Below are positions 1-8,065 of a stretch of 64,000 bases of DNA, in pieces (positions within the stretch are counted from its first letter, which is position 1; each line of letters starts with the position of its first letter). The notes beneath the pieces are model-generated. The model was not told where the DNA came from and made no database searches. It worked only from the letters and a program-made list of their open reading frames with translations. This DNA comes from Variovorax paradoxus (GTDB lineage Bacteria; Pseudomonadota; Gammaproteobacteria; Burkholderiales; Burkholderiaceae_C): positions 2,032,001 through 2,096,000 of the forward strand of contig NZ_LR743507.1 in assembly GCF_902712855.1 (NCBI RefSeq), read 5' to 3'. A program made the position numbers and the translations under genes.

Positions 1-1
1 G

Positions 2-298
2 GCCGACCGCGAACGCGTGCTCGACAAGGAGCGCGAGGTGGTCGCCGGCTTTGCGCGCGCGGTGTCGGCGCTGCGCCCCGGCGCCCCCAGCGACGACCTC
101 GCCAAACCGCTGACCATGCTGCTGTTCGGCATGATCAACTGGATGTTCACCTGGATGAAGCCCGACGGAAAGCTCGACCACGCGGCCATCGCGCCGATCG
201 TGGCCGACCTGTTCCTGGGCGGCATTGCGGCCGTGAAATCGCCGGACTATGCGGCGATCGAGGCCAGCGCCCGGGCCGCTCAGGCCGTCACCGAGTAA
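2..298 (+). CDS. TetR/AcrR-family regulator, C-terminal part (cut by window start)
   Basis: The reading frame is open from the first bases of the window and ends with TAA. The 98 visible residues are alpha-helical and resemble the ligand-binding C-terminal domain of TetR regulators, with a hydrophobic patch around residues M-I-N-W-M-F-T-W followed by a conserved D-L-F-L-G-G stretch near the end. The DNA-binding helix-turn-helix would lie upstream of the window, so it cannot be checked. An internal GTG at 17 could be mistaken for a start, but the coding frame continues upstream of it. It overlaps the 3' end of the convergent dehydrogenase gene by 19 bp. The ligand and targets are unknown. Confidence 0.75.
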   Translation, partial: ADRERVLDKEREVVAGFARAVSALRPGAPSDDLAKPLTMLLFGMINWMFTWMKPDGKLDHAAIAPIVADLFLGGIAAVKSPDYAAIEASARAAQAVTE

Positions 299-1083
299 CG
301 CGCCGCCGGCTTGCCGTTCTGCGACGCGCCGAAGAGCCGGGCGCCCGCATCGGTGAAGTTGGCGAGCAGGGCGGCCTCGTTCATCGACGGCATCGTGATC
401 GGCTCGCCCAGGTCGAGCCCGGCGAGCGCGGCATCCACGCAGTGTTCGGCCGCCATCACCGTGCCTTCGGCCAGGTTCGACACCGGCACGCCCGACAGCT
501 CCCAGATGTCGGTGGCCGTGGCCGCCGGCAGCACCAGCTGCACCTTCACGGCGGTGCCGGCCACTTCGTCCTGCAGCCCGCGCGTGAACGCCAGCACGAA
601 GGCCTTGGTGCCGCTGTAGATGCTGCTGATCGGCAGCGTGTGGAATCCCAGCACCGAGCCGATGTTGACCAGCGTGCCGCGGTTGCGCGCCTTGAAGGCC
701 GGCAGCACCGCATGGCTCAGCCGCGCGAGCGCATGGATGTTCACGTCGAGCATCGACTGCAGCTGTGCGGCCGAGGTCTGCGCCACGGGTGCCAGCGTCG
801 AGGTGCCCGCGTTGTTGACCAGCAGCGTGATCGACGGGTCGGTGGCGACCGCCTCGGCCACGCGCTCGAGGTCCGCGGCGGCGCCCAGGTCGGCTGTCAG
901 TGTGCGCACCTTCACGCCGTAGGCGCTGCGCAAGGCTTTTGCCGTTTCTTCCAGCAGGTCGCCGCGCCGGGCCACCAGCAGCAGGTCGTAGCCGCGCCGC
1001 GCCAGGCGGTCCGCGTAGATCTTGCCGAGACCGGCGGAGGCGCCTGTGACCACGGCGGTGCCAGGGGTTGCTTGTTCGCTCAT
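280..1083 (-). CDS. short-chain dehydrogenase/reductase (SDR)
   Basis: Predicted 267-residue NAD(P)-dependent oxidoreductase of the classical SDR family. The N-terminal cofactor motif T-G-A-S-A-G-L-G, the N-N-A-G motif and the catalytic S...Y-S-G-T-K set are all present, so it should be active; the substrate cannot be told. The open frame extends upstream to 1176, but that extension would translate through the palindromic operators, so the ATG at 1083 (M-S-E-Q-A-T-P) is preferred. The gene is divergent from the TetR gene at 1215 and shares its 131-bp control region, so it is probably that repressor's main target. Confidence 0.88.
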   Translation of the reverse strand: MSEQATPGTAVVTGASAGLGKIYADRLARRGYDLLLVARRGDLLEETAKALRSAYGVKVRTLTADLGAAADLERVAEAVATDPSITLLVNNAGTSTLAPVAQTSAAQLQSMLDVNIHALARLSHAVLPAFKARNRGTLVNIGSVLGFHTLPISSIYSGTKAFVLAFTRGLQDEVAGTAVKVQLVLPAATATDIWELSGVPVSNLAEGTVMAAEHCVDAALAGLDLGEPITMPSMNEAALLANFTDAGARLFGASQNGKPAARYSVTA

Positions 1084-1115
1084 TTCGAATCCGTTCAGGT
1101 GTGGGTTGGTGCTCA

Positions 1116-1168
1116 AAGCATGATGACCATCATGCTTGGCGGATCGAAGCATGATGACTATCATGCTT
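1116..1168. promoter_or_regulatory. tandem palindromic operators for the adjacent TetR regulator
   Basis: Two 22-bp palindromes lie between the divergent SDR and TetR genes. The first, 1116-1137, is perfect (arms AAGCATGATG and CATCATGCTT around AC). The second, 1147-1168, is identical except for one base in the right arm. Their centres are 31 bp apart, about three helical turns, so two dimers would bind the same DNA face. TetR repressors often control themselves and a divergent enzyme gene from such sites; assignment to this TetR protein is inference from position. Confidence 0.75.
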
Positions 1169-1214
1169 AGCGTCAAGTGAGCTTTAGAAGTACCCCGGAA
1201 CAGGAAGAGGTCAC

Positions 1215-1799
1215 ATGCGATACCCCGCAGCAGAAACCGCCGAAAAGCACCAGAAGATCCTCGACGAGGCCTCCCGCCTGTTCAAGGAGCGCGGCTTCGG
1301 CGTGAGCGTGAGCGAGATCATGAAAGCCACGGGCCTCACGCACGGGCCCTTCTACAACCACTTCGACTCGAAGGAAGCGCTGATGGCGGCGTGCATTTCG
1401 CATTCCGCCGACCGCGCGCTGGTCGACCTCGATGCCGCCGGCGAATCGCCCGACGCCATGCGTGCCTACGTGCGCGACTACCTGAGCCACGAGCACCGCG
1501 ACGCACGCGCCGAAGGCTGCCTGGTGGCGGCGTTCGCTGGGCTGTCGGACAGCAGCGCGGGCGTGGGCGCGTCGCTCACCGCGTACCTCAAGTCGGTCAT
1601 CGACCGTTTCACGCGCAACTTCCCGTGGCGCTCGAAGAAGAATGCGCGCGGCGACGCGATCCGCACATTGGCCTCGATGTATGGCGGCGTGGTGCTGGCC
1701 CGCGCGGTGGACGACGAGGCGCTCTCGGAGGAAATCCTGCGCGAGGTTCTGGGCGGCCTGCAGGCGGCCGGGCCTTCACGCCGGGCCGAAGGACCCTAA
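1215..1799 (+). CDS. TetR/AcrR-family transcriptional regulator
   Basis: Complete 194-residue regulator. Residues about 8-55 form the TetR helix-turn-helix: a helix with I-L-D-E-A-S-R-L-F, then G-F-G-V-S-V-S-E-I-M-K-A-T-G-L-T and the recognition-helix signature G-P-F-Y-N-H-F-D-S-K. The rest is the effector-binding and dimerisation domain. An AGGAAGAGG ribosome-binding site lies just upstream of the ATG. It is divergent from the SDR gene, and the tandem palindromes between them are the likely operators. The stop codon overlaps the end of the convergent von Willebrand A gene. Confidence 0.9.
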   Translation: MRYPAAETAEKHQKILDEASRLFKERGFGVSVSEIMKATGLTHGPFYNHFDSKEALMAACISHSADRALVDLDAAGESPDAMRAYVRDYLSHEHRDARAEGCLVAAFAGLSDSSAGVGASLTAYLKSVIDRFTRNFPWRSKKNARGDAIRTLASMYGGVVLARAVDDEALSEEILREVLGGLQAAGPSRRAEGP

Positions 1800-2833
1800 A
1801 GGATGCGGTTGAACCACAGCAGCGACAGCCCCGCCGACAGCAGCGTGAGCACGGCCGCGCCCATCGCGAACAGCGCGGAGATCTCGGTTTCCTTCTTCTC
1901 CACGGTGAGCTTGGAACTCAGCGTGTTGTAGACCTTCTTCAGGTCGTCGGCAGTGCCCGCGTAGAAGTATTCGGCATTGGTCTTGTTGGCGATGGCCTTG
2001 AGCGTGTCCTCGTCGAGCCGCACGCGCATCGACCAGCCCTCGAAGCCGATGGTCTCGCCGTCGACCGTGCCCACGCCCACCGTGTAGATGCGCACGCCGC
2101 GATCGGCCGCGGCCTTGGCTGCGTCGAGCGGATCGACGCCGGTGGTGCGCTGGCCGTCGGTCAGCATGATCACGGCGGCCGAGGTGAACGAACCGGGTGC
2201 CACGGGCGTGAATTCCTTGAGCTTCTTCTCCGACTGGTCGATGGCCGCGCCGCGCTGGCGGCTCGGCGCGCTGAACTGCTCCACGTCCAGCCCTGCGTCG
2301 GGGAACAGCGTGGCCAGCGACACCACGATGGCATTGCCGGTGGCGGTGGCGCGCTGCAGCTGGAAGCTGTCGATGGCCGTCACCAGGTCCTCGTGGTTGG
2401 TGGTGGGCAACTGCGCCACCTGCGCGCTGCCGGCGAACGCCACGATGCCCACCTTCACGTTGCGCGGCAGGTCCTTGATGAAGCTCTTGGCCGCTTCCTG
2501 CGCGGCCACGAGCCGGTTGGGCTGCACGTCGGCCGCGCGCATGCTGCCCGACACGTCCATCGCCAGGATGATGGTCTGCTGGTTCGACGGCAGCACCACC
2601 ACCGCCATCGGCCGCGCCGCTGCAATCAGCATCGCGGCCATGGCCAGCAGGAACAGCAGCGGCGGGATGTGCCGCCGCAGGCTCTGCCCGGGGCCCATCG
2701 CCTCGCGCACGATCGACAGGCTGGCATAGCGCACCGCCAGCTTCTTCTTGCGGCGCAGCAGCCACAGGTAGAGCAGGATCAGCAGCGGCAGCGCCGCCAG
2801 CAGCCAGAGGAATTGAGGCCAGAGAAAGGTCAT
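1796..2833 (-). CDS. von Willebrand A domain membrane protein (BatA-like)
   Basis: 345-residue inner-membrane protein. Hydrophobic segments occur at about residues 5-25 and 57-73 and again near the C-terminus (about 316-335). Between them is a VWA domain with an intact metal-binding MIDAS motif D-V-S-G-S (D93, S95, S97) and a later T-D-G-Q. This is the BatA layout, in which a periplasmic VWA domain works with a MoxR ATPase and a DUF58 protein in metal- or stress-related protein complex maturation. The start codon overlaps the stop of the DUF58 gene by 4 bp (ATGA), which indicates translational coupling. Confidence 0.88.
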   Translation of the reverse strand: MTFLWPQFLWLLAALPLLILLYLWLLRRKKKLAVRYASLSIVREAMGPGQSLRRHIPPLLFLLAMAAMLIAAARPMAVVVLPSNQQTIILAMDVSGSMRAADVQPNRLVAAQEAAKSFIKDLPRNVKVGIVAFAGSAQVAQLPTTNHEDLVTAIDSFQLQRATATGNAIVVSLATLFPDAGLDVEQFSAPSRQRGAAIDQSEKKLKEFTPVAPGSFTSAAVIMLTDGQRTTGVDPLDAAKAAADRGVRIYTVGVGTVDGETIGFEGWSMRVRLDEDTLKAIANKTNAEYFYAGTADDLKKVYNTLSSKLTVEKKETEISALFAMGAAVLTLLSAGLSLLWFNRIL

Positions 2834-3828
2834 GCTGCCACCGCCTTCATGCCAGCCGGTCCCATGCGCGCGCGGCGCTTGCGCAGGTCGGCGAACCGGA
2901 CGATGGCTTCCACCAGGTCGTCGTTGGTCGAGAGTTCGAGTGCGTCGACGCCGGCCTTGGCGAGCGCCGCGCGCAGTGCGGTCTCGCGCTCGGACGCCAG
3001 CCGCGCGAAGCGCTTGCGAAAGCCGGCGTCGTGCGTGTCCACCCACAGCTGCTCGCCGGTCTCCGCGTCGCGCAGCGGCACCAGGCCGAGGTCGGGAAGC
3101 TCGAGCTCGAGCGGATCGAACAGCCGCACGGCCACCACCTCGTGGCGCTGCACGAGCTGCCCCAGCGGACGCTCCCAACCGGGCTCGCTCAGGAAGTCGG
3201 ACACCACGAACACGGTGGAGCGGCGCGGCATCAGCGTGGCCGCCGACTTCAGCAGGTCGTCCAGCCGCGTCATGCCCTTCTGCGTGGGGGAAAACCCGGC
3301 CTTGTCGGCGCGCCTTTCCATGGCGTGCAGCAGGTGCAGCACATGGCGGCGCCCGCTGCGCGGCGGGATCACGGCTTCGAGGTCGTTGCCGTAGACCAGC
3401 GCGCCCACGCGGTTGCCATGGCGCGTCAGCAGCCGCGCCAGCACGCCGACGAAGCCCGCCGAGATCTCGCGCTTGGCCTTCAGGCCCGAGCCGAAGTCGA
3501 CCGAGCGGCTCAGGTCGAGCACGAACCAGGCGGACATCTCGCGGTCCTCGGTGAACACGCGCACATGCGGCGTCTGCAGCCGCGCGGTGACGTTCCAGTC
3601 GATGTGGCGCACGTCGTCGTGGTGCTGGTACTCGCGCAGGTCGGCCAGGTCGAGACCGGCGCCGCGCATCAGCGTGCGGTAGTCGCCCTGCAGCAGGCCG
3701 TCGAGCCGGCGGATGACGGTCCACTCGAGCCGGCGCAGCGCGCGCTCGGCCCCGCCGGCCACGGCCGCTTCGGCCGCCAGCCGTTCGTCGTTCGCGGCCG
3801 CAGGGGCCTTGCGCCACCAGCTTTTCAT
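2830..3828 (-). CDS. DUF58 domain protein of a MoxR/BatA cluster
   Basis: 332-residue soluble protein. The DUF58 hallmark region around residues 80-120 is clear (D-W-N-V-T-A-R followed by the acidic E-D-R-E and V-L-D-L-S-R-S), and the C-terminal half has a degenerate VWA fold. DUF58 proteins almost always sit between a MoxR ATPase and a BatA/BatB VWA protein, as here. The frame is open for 16 codons upstream; the ATG at 3828 (M-K-S-W-W-R-K) is the usual type of start. The molecular function is unknown; a chaperone-associated role is inference from context. Confidence 0.87.
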   Translation of the reverse strand: MKSWWRKAPAAANDERLAAEAAVAGGAERALRRLEWTVIRRLDGLLQGDYRTLMRGAGLDLADLREYQHHDDVRHIDWNVTARLQTPHVRVFTEDREMSAWFVLDLSRSVDFGSGLKAKREISAGFVGVLARLLTRHGNRVGALVYGNDLEAVIPPRSGRRHVLHLLHAMERRADKAGFSPTQKGMTRLDDLLKSAATLMPRRSTVFVVSDFLSEPGWERPLGQLVQRHEVVAVRLFDPLELELPDLGLVPLRDAETGEQLWVDTHDAGFRKRFARLASERETALRAALAKAGVDALELSTNDDLVEAIVRFADLRKRRARMGPAGMKAVAA

Positions 3829-3947
3829 GCGATTCCCGTGTACGCCGCGCGCCCGGCCCTGCCGGACCGCAGGCATTGCTCACGGCACGGCGGCCGGCGA
3901 AGCGGCACCAGGTGCAGGAAGTGCAGGAAGACGGGCGGCGTGCTCAT
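3829..3947 (-). repeat. diverged intergenic repeat between moxR-like and DUF58 genes
   Basis: The gap reads, on the minus strand, as a C-rich sequence whose first part (CTTCCTGCACTTCCTGCACC then TGGTGCCGCTTCGCC) resembles the start of the better-conserved intergenic repeat seen at 36492-36583 and 43983-44073. It is probably a decayed member of the same family. No gene or terminator with a T-tract is visible. Confidence 0.35.
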
Positions 3948-4970
3948 TCAGGCCACCAGCTTTTCATGTTCGAGCGGCTTGGGCGGCGCCGGAACGGCAC
4001 GCATGATCTTCTCGACCAGGCCGTCGGGCGTCAGGCCCTCGGAGAGACCTTCGTACGACAGCGTCACGCGATGGCGAAGCACGTCGGCCACCAGCGCGGT
4101 CATGTCTTCCGGCAGCGCATAGCTGCGGCCGCGCAGCAGCGCCAGGGCCCGCGCGCCTTCCGTCAGGCTGATGCTGGCACGCGGGCTGGCGCCGAAGGTG
4201 ATGAAGCGGCGCAGGTCCTTCAGCCCGTGCTTCTCGGGCGTGCGCGTGGCCGACACCAGCTTCACCGCGTACTGGATCAGCGAGGGGTCCACGTACACGC
4301 GCCGCGCCTCGGCCTGCAATGCCGCGAGCTGCTCGGTGGTGGCGACCGCCGTGGCCTCGACCGGCGGGCCGATCACGCGCTGCACGATCACGAACTCTTC
4401 CTCGTCCGTCGGGTAGTCGACCAGCACCTTCATCATGAAGCGGTCGACCTGCGCCTCGGGCAGCGGATAGGTGCCCTCGGTCTCGATCGGATTCTGCGTG
4501 GCCATCACCAGGAAGGGGCGGGGCACCTTGTGCGTCTCGCCGGCGATGGTCACCTGGCGTTCCTGCATCACCTCGAGCAGCGCGCTCTGCACCTTGGCCG
4601 GCGCGCGGTTGATCTCGTCGGCCAACAGCAGGTTGGCGAACATCGGACCCAGCGAAGTGCTGAACTCGCCCGTCTTCTGGTTGTAGATGCGCGTGCCCAC
4701 GAGGTCGGCCGGCACCAGGTCGGGCGTGAACTGGATGCGCTTGAAGTGGCCGCGCACCGTGTCCGCCAGCGTCTTGATGGTCAGCGTCTTCGCCAGACCC
4801 GGAACGCCTTCGACCAGCAGGTGCCCGCCCGCGAGCATCGCGACCATCACGCGCTCCAGGAACCGGTCCTGGCCCACGACCACGCGCTTCACCTCGTAGA
4901 GGATCTGCTCCATCAGTTCGGCGGTGCCGGCGGGGGTGGCGAAGCTGCTGCTGGGGGTCTCTGTGCTCAT
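3948..4970 (-). CDS. MoxR-family AAA+ ATPase
   Basis: 340-residue AAA+ ATPase of the MoxR subfamily. Walker A is G-V-P-G-L-A-K-T (residues 55-62), Walker B is L-L-L-A-D-E (114-119), followed by the I-N-R-A motif and the sensor-1 region A-T-Q-N-P-I-E. The C-terminal part is the AAA lid. MoxR proteins act as chaperone-like ATPases that insert cofactors or assemble complexes together with VWA proteins; the partners here are the DUF58 and BatA-like genes downstream. A 119-bp gap separates it from the DUF58 gene. Confidence 0.92.
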   Translation of the reverse strand: MSTETPSSSFATPAGTAELMEQILYEVKRVVVGQDRFLERVMVAMLAGGHLLVEGVPGLAKTLTIKTLADTVRGHFKRIQFTPDLVPADLVGTRIYNQKTGEFSTSLGPMFANLLLADEINRAPAKVQSALLEVMQERQVTIAGETHKVPRPFLVMATQNPIETEGTYPLPEAQVDRFMMKVLVDYPTDEEEFVIVQRVIGPPVEATAVATTEQLAALQAEARRVYVDPSLIQYAVKLVSATRTPEKHGLKDLRRFITFGASPRASISLTEGARALALLRGRSYALPEDMTALVADVLRHRVTLSYEGLSEGLTPDGLVEKIMRAVPAPPKPLEHEKLVA

Positions 4971-5001
4971 GCGAAGGGCTTTCGTAGAGGAAAAGAAGGT
5001 G

Positions 5002-6000
5002 TCAGAACGGCGGAGAACCCGCGGCGGCGGCGGCGTTCTCGATGGGCACCGCGAAGCCGATGCCGATGAAGGTGCGCTGCTGAGTGGGATTCAGGATGGC
5101 GGTGACGATGCCCAGCACCTCGCCGTCCATGTTGACGAGCGGCCCGCCCGAGTTGCCGGGGTTGGCGGCCGCGTCGAACTGGATCAGGTTGCCGAGTTCC
5201 TGCTTGCCCTCGGGCGAGCGGAACGAACGCTTCAGGCCCGACACCACGCCCGCCGACACCGACGGCCCGATGCCGAACGGAAAGCCGACGGCGGCCACCT
5301 GGTCGCCGGAGCGCAGGTCAGCGGTCGAACGCATGGTGGCGGGAATCAGGTCGTCGGGCACCTTCTGCGCCTGCAGCACCGCGAGGTCGTTCTCGGGCTG
5401 CACGCCGGTGATGGTGGCCACGGCTTCCAGGCCGTCGTAGAACGTGACCTTGATCTTGTCGGAGCCCGCGACCACGTGAAGGTTGGTCAGGATCACGCCC
5501 TTGTCGACGATCACCACGCCGGTGCCCACGCCGCGCTCCACCTCGCCGGCCGGTCCGCCGTCGTTGGGCGCCTCCGGCGGCTTGCCCTTGGCGAGGTTGC
5601 GCCCGCGTTTCTGCGTCTTGGCTTCGGGCGTGTTCTTCTCTTCGCCGTAGCTCACCACCCGCACCACCGAGGGCCGGATGATGTCCGCCGCCTTGGCCGC
5701 GGGCGAGGGGAGGGTGTTCGTCTGCAGCGTGCGCAGCACGGCCGCGTCGATGTCCTTCTGGGTGAGTGCCTTGGCGCCGGGGCGCGGCGCCCACAGGACG
5801 GCGCCGGTGACCAGCGCGGCCGACAGCACGAGGAGCAGCGCGAAGCTCTTGCGTCCGGGTTGCCAGCCGGTTTTCGCGCTCGTGTCCGGTGCAGGAGTGG
5901 CGGCTTCCGGGGATGCAAGCCCCTCCGCCCGGTCGGCCGCCTGGTCTGCGGCCGGCGGCAGCGTGCGGGGCGAACGGCTGTAGAAGGCGGGCCTGCGCAT
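5002..6000 (-). CDS. membrane-anchored trypsin-like serine protease (S1C/DegP-like, no PDZ)
   Basis: 332-residue protein with a disordered cytoplasmic N-terminus, one membrane helix at about residues 52-70 and a periplasmic trypsin-like domain. The catalytic triad is visible: H175 in L-T-N-L-H-V-V, D205 in E-N-D-L-A-V-L and S284 in N-P-G-N-S-G-G-P. No PDZ domain follows, unlike DegP or DegS, and the protein ends soon after the protease domain in an Ala-rich tail. It lies 31 bp upstream of the MoxR gene on the same strand and may head that transcript, which would link it to envelope quality control (inference). Confidence 0.88.
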   Translation of the reverse strand: MRRPAFYSRSPRTLPPAADQAADRAEGLASPEAATPAPDTSAKTGWQPGRKSFALLLVLSAALVTGAVLWAPRPGAKALTQKDIDAAVLRTLQTNTLPSPAAKAADIIRPSVVRVVSYGEEKNTPEAKTQKRGRNLAKGKPPEAPNDGGPAGEVERGVGTGVVIVDKGVILTNLHVVAGSDKIKVTFYDGLEAVATITGVQPENDLAVLQAQKVPDDLIPATMRSTADLRSGDQVAAVGFPFGIGPSVSAGVVSGLKRSFRSPEGKQELGNLIQFDAAANPGNSGGPLVNMDGEVLGIVTAILNPTQQRTFIGIGFAVPIENAAAAAGSPPF

Positions 6001-6086
6001 CGGGGGACCTCCGGCAAAAATCGCGTGAAGGAGTTCACAGTAGCACGCTTTCTTCGGCGGCGCATCCCATCGGGCATCATGGCGCG

Positions 6087-6947
6087 ATGGCTACCTTCGT
6101 CGATACCCACTGCCACCTGGACGCGCCCGAATTCGGTGCGGAAATGCCCGTCATCCGCCGCCGCGCCGCCGAACGCGGGGTGGCGATGTGCGTCATTCCC
6201 GCGGTGGCGGTCTTCAACTTCGCCGCCGTGCGCGAGCTGGCCCATGCGCAAGGCGATGCCTATGCGCTGGGCATCCATCCGCTGTGCACCGGCGAGGCGA
6301 AGGACGACGACCTCGACGCGCTCGACGCCGAGCTCACTGCGCGGCGCGACGACCCGCGGCTGGTGGCGGTCGGCGAGATCGGGCTCGACTATTTCGTCGA
6401 AAGCCTCGACGGCCCGCGGCAGGAGCGCTTTTTTCACACTCAGTTGCAACTGGCACGCAAGCACGGGTTACCCGTGCTCATCCATGTGCGGCGCTCGGTC
6501 GACAAGGTGCTCAAGCACCTGCGACAGACTGCCGGCGGAAAGCCCTGGCTGGGCATCGCGCATGCATTCAACGGCAGCGGGCAGCAGGCGCAGGCCTGCA
6601 CCGACCTCGGGCTGAAGCTGGGCTTCGGCGGCGCCGTCACCTTCGACCGTGCATTGCAGTTGCGCCGGCTGGCCAGCGGCCTGCCGCTCGGGTCGATCGT
6701 CCTGGAGACCGACGCTCCCGACATCCAGCCGCACTGGCTCTACCGGACGCAGGCACAGCGCGACGCCGGCGAACCGCAGGGCCGCAACGACCCCGGCGAG
6801 CTGTCGCGCATCGCCGAGGTCATGGCCGGCCTGCGGGGCATCGGCATCGACGAACTGGCCGAGGCCACCACCCGGAATGCACTCGAAACGCTGCCACGGC
6901 TCGAAAGTCTGATGCACGTGTCGGAACGTCCGCCGCATCGCGCGTAG
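6087..6947 (+). CDS. TatD-family metal-dependent hydrolase
   Basis: 286-residue hydrolase of the TatD DNase family. Metal ligands of the amidohydrolase-like barrel can be placed: H8 and H10 in D-T-H-C-H-L-D, E97 in V-G-E-I-G-L-D, H133, H159 in A-H-A-F-N-G and D209 in L-E-T-D-A-P-D. The open frame extends 66 codons upstream, but the TatD N-terminus begins exactly at the ATG at 6087. Members act as 3'-5' exonucleases or unknown phosphoesterases in the cytoplasm. It diverges from the protease gene. Confidence 0.9.
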   Translation: MATFVDTHCHLDAPEFGAEMPVIRRRAAERGVAMCVIPAVAVFNFAAVRELAHAQGDAYALGIHPLCTGEAKDDDLDALDAELTARRDDPRLVAVGEIGLDYFVESLDGPRQERFFHTQLQLARKHGLPVLIHVRRSVDKVLKHLRQTAGGKPWLGIAHAFNGSGQQAQACTDLGLKLGFGGAVTFDRALQLRRLASGLPLGSIVLETDAPDIQPHWLYRTQAQRDAGEPQGRNDPGELSRIAEVMAGLRGIGIDELAEATTRNALETLPRLESLMHVSERPPHRA

Positions 6948-7077
6948 GCCAACGTCCCGACCTGCAACCAGGTGTGCAGATGCCGTGGATTTGCTGTCAT
7001 CCTCGGGCTTCACCAGTTCGTTGCTGGTTCAGTGGCAAGCGAGTCACTTCAAAACTTAATCCGACAAGGAGCCTTTA

Positions 7078-7470
7078 ATGACCACGTCTTTCGTTCGCAC
7101 CATGCCCGTCGTCCTTGCACTGGCGCTCGCCTCCATCGGCGTGTCGGCCGTGGCACAAACCGCAGCGCCTGCAACGGCTGAACCCACGACCACCGAGAAG
7201 GTGAAGGAAGCCGGCTCCAACGCCGTCGACGCCACCAAGCGCACCACCAAGAAGGCCGTCAACGCCACCGAAGAAGGTAGCAAGAAGGCCTGGAATGCCA
7301 CCAAGCGCACCACCAAGAAGGCCACCAACGCCACCAAGAACGCGGCCGCCAAGACCGGTGAAGCGGTCGAGAACACCGGCCACAAGGCAGCCGACGGCAT
7401 GCGCAGCACCGGCGCCGCCATTGGCGAGAAGATCCCCGGCACGGCCGAGAACGAAGCCGCCAAGAAGTAA
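7078..7470 (+). CDS. small exported Ala/Lys/Thr-rich repeat protein
   Basis: 130 residues with a clear signal peptide (cleavage probably after A-V-A-Q, about residue 27). The mature protein is built from near-repeats of a T-K-R-T-T-K-K-A / N-A-T-K unit between residues 45 and 110, strongly basic with a heptad-like spacing similar to LEA- or histone-H1-like repeats. An AAGGAG ribosome-binding site precedes the ATG and a terminator follows directly, so it is a single-gene transcript. No specific function can be given; an envelope stress or desiccation role is only a guess. Confidence 0.75.
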   Translation: MTTSFVRTMPVVLALALASIGVSAVAQTAAPATAEPTTTEKVKEAGSNAVDATKRTTKKAVNATEEGSKKAWNATKRTTKKATNATKNAAAKTGEAVENTGHKAADGMRSTGAAIGEKIPGTAENEAAKK

Positions 7471-7502
7471 GCCTGCAAGGCAGCCTCTGCGGCCCGCGAA
7501 AG

Positions 7503-7524
7503 AACCCGCCTCGGCGGGTTTTTT
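7503..7524 (+). terminator. rho-independent terminator after the repeat-protein gene
   Basis: An 8-bp stem (AACCCGCC / GGCGGGTT, 7503-7510 with 7513-7520) with a two-base loop and a T-tract (TTTTTT, 7519-7524). It lies 33 bp after the stop codon at 7470. It also argues against the ATG at 7526 as the start of the glycosylase gene. Confidence 0.85.
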
Positions 7525-7555
7525 CATGGGCCGCGAAAGTGGCACGATGCCGCCC

Positions 7556-8065
7556 ATGAATTCCTCCGCCGCCGTGCTCACCGGCCTCGCGCCCGTCGTC
7601 TCGCCCGACACGTCGGTGCTCATCCTCGGCAGCTTCCCCGGGGTCAAGTCGCTCGAACGGCAGCAGTACTATGCACACCCCCAAAACCAGTTCTGGAAGA
7701 TCCTGCAAGCCGTGTGGCCCGACATTCCCCAGCCTTCGGGCGCCGACAGCTACGGCCCGCGCTGCCGATGGCTGCTCGACCGCGGCCTCGGCGTGTGGGA
7801 CGTGTACGGCGCCTGCGAGCGCGAAGGCAGCCTCGACTCGGCGATCCGTTCGCCGGTGGTGAACGACATCGCGGGGCTGCACCTGCCCAGGCTCGCGGCC
7901 ATCGCGCACAACGGCGGCGAGAGCTTCAAGCACGCACGCCACACGCGCACCCTCGGGGTGCCCGTTCATTCGCTGCCATCCACCAGCCCCGCCAACGCGT
8001 CGTGGAGCTTCGAGCGCAAGCTCGCGGCCTGGCGCGAGGTTTTCGCCGCCCACCACCTCCTCTGA
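7556..8065 (+). CDS. DNA-deoxyinosine glycosylase (UDG superfamily)
   Basis: 169-residue cytoplasmic protein of the uracil-DNA glycosylase superfamily, of the type that removes hypoxanthine from deoxyinosine in DNA. The hallmark N-terminal motif L-I-L-G-S-F-P-G-V-x-S-L followed by Q-Y-Y-A-H-P-x-N-x-F-W is present, and H-S-L-P-S-T-S-P-A-N near the C-terminus matches the second active-site motif. In-frame ATGs also occur at 7526 and 7547; 7526 lies next to the terminator hairpin, and family members usually start close to L-T-G-L-A-P-V-V, so 7547 or 7556 is preferred. The stop overlaps the next start (TGATG). Confidence 0.88.
   Translation: MNSSAAVLTGLAPVVSPDTSVLILGSFPGVKSLERQQYYAHPQNQFWKILQAVWPDIPQPSGADSYGPRCRWLLDRGLGVWDVYGACEREGSLDSAIRSPVVNDIAGLHLPRLAAIAHNGGESFKHARHTRTLGVPVHSLPSTSPANASWSFERKLAAWREVFAAHHLL

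Noticed and set aside
7020..7060. Second sigma-54 promoter upstream of the repeat-protein gene
   Set aside because: GG and GC doublets are 11 rather than 10 bases apart and the flanking bases fit poorly.
7526..7555. Upstream ATG at 7526 for the deoxyinosine glycosylase
   Set aside because: It lies right after a strong terminator, leaving no room for a leader or ribosome-binding site; ATGs at 7547 and 7556 are better.
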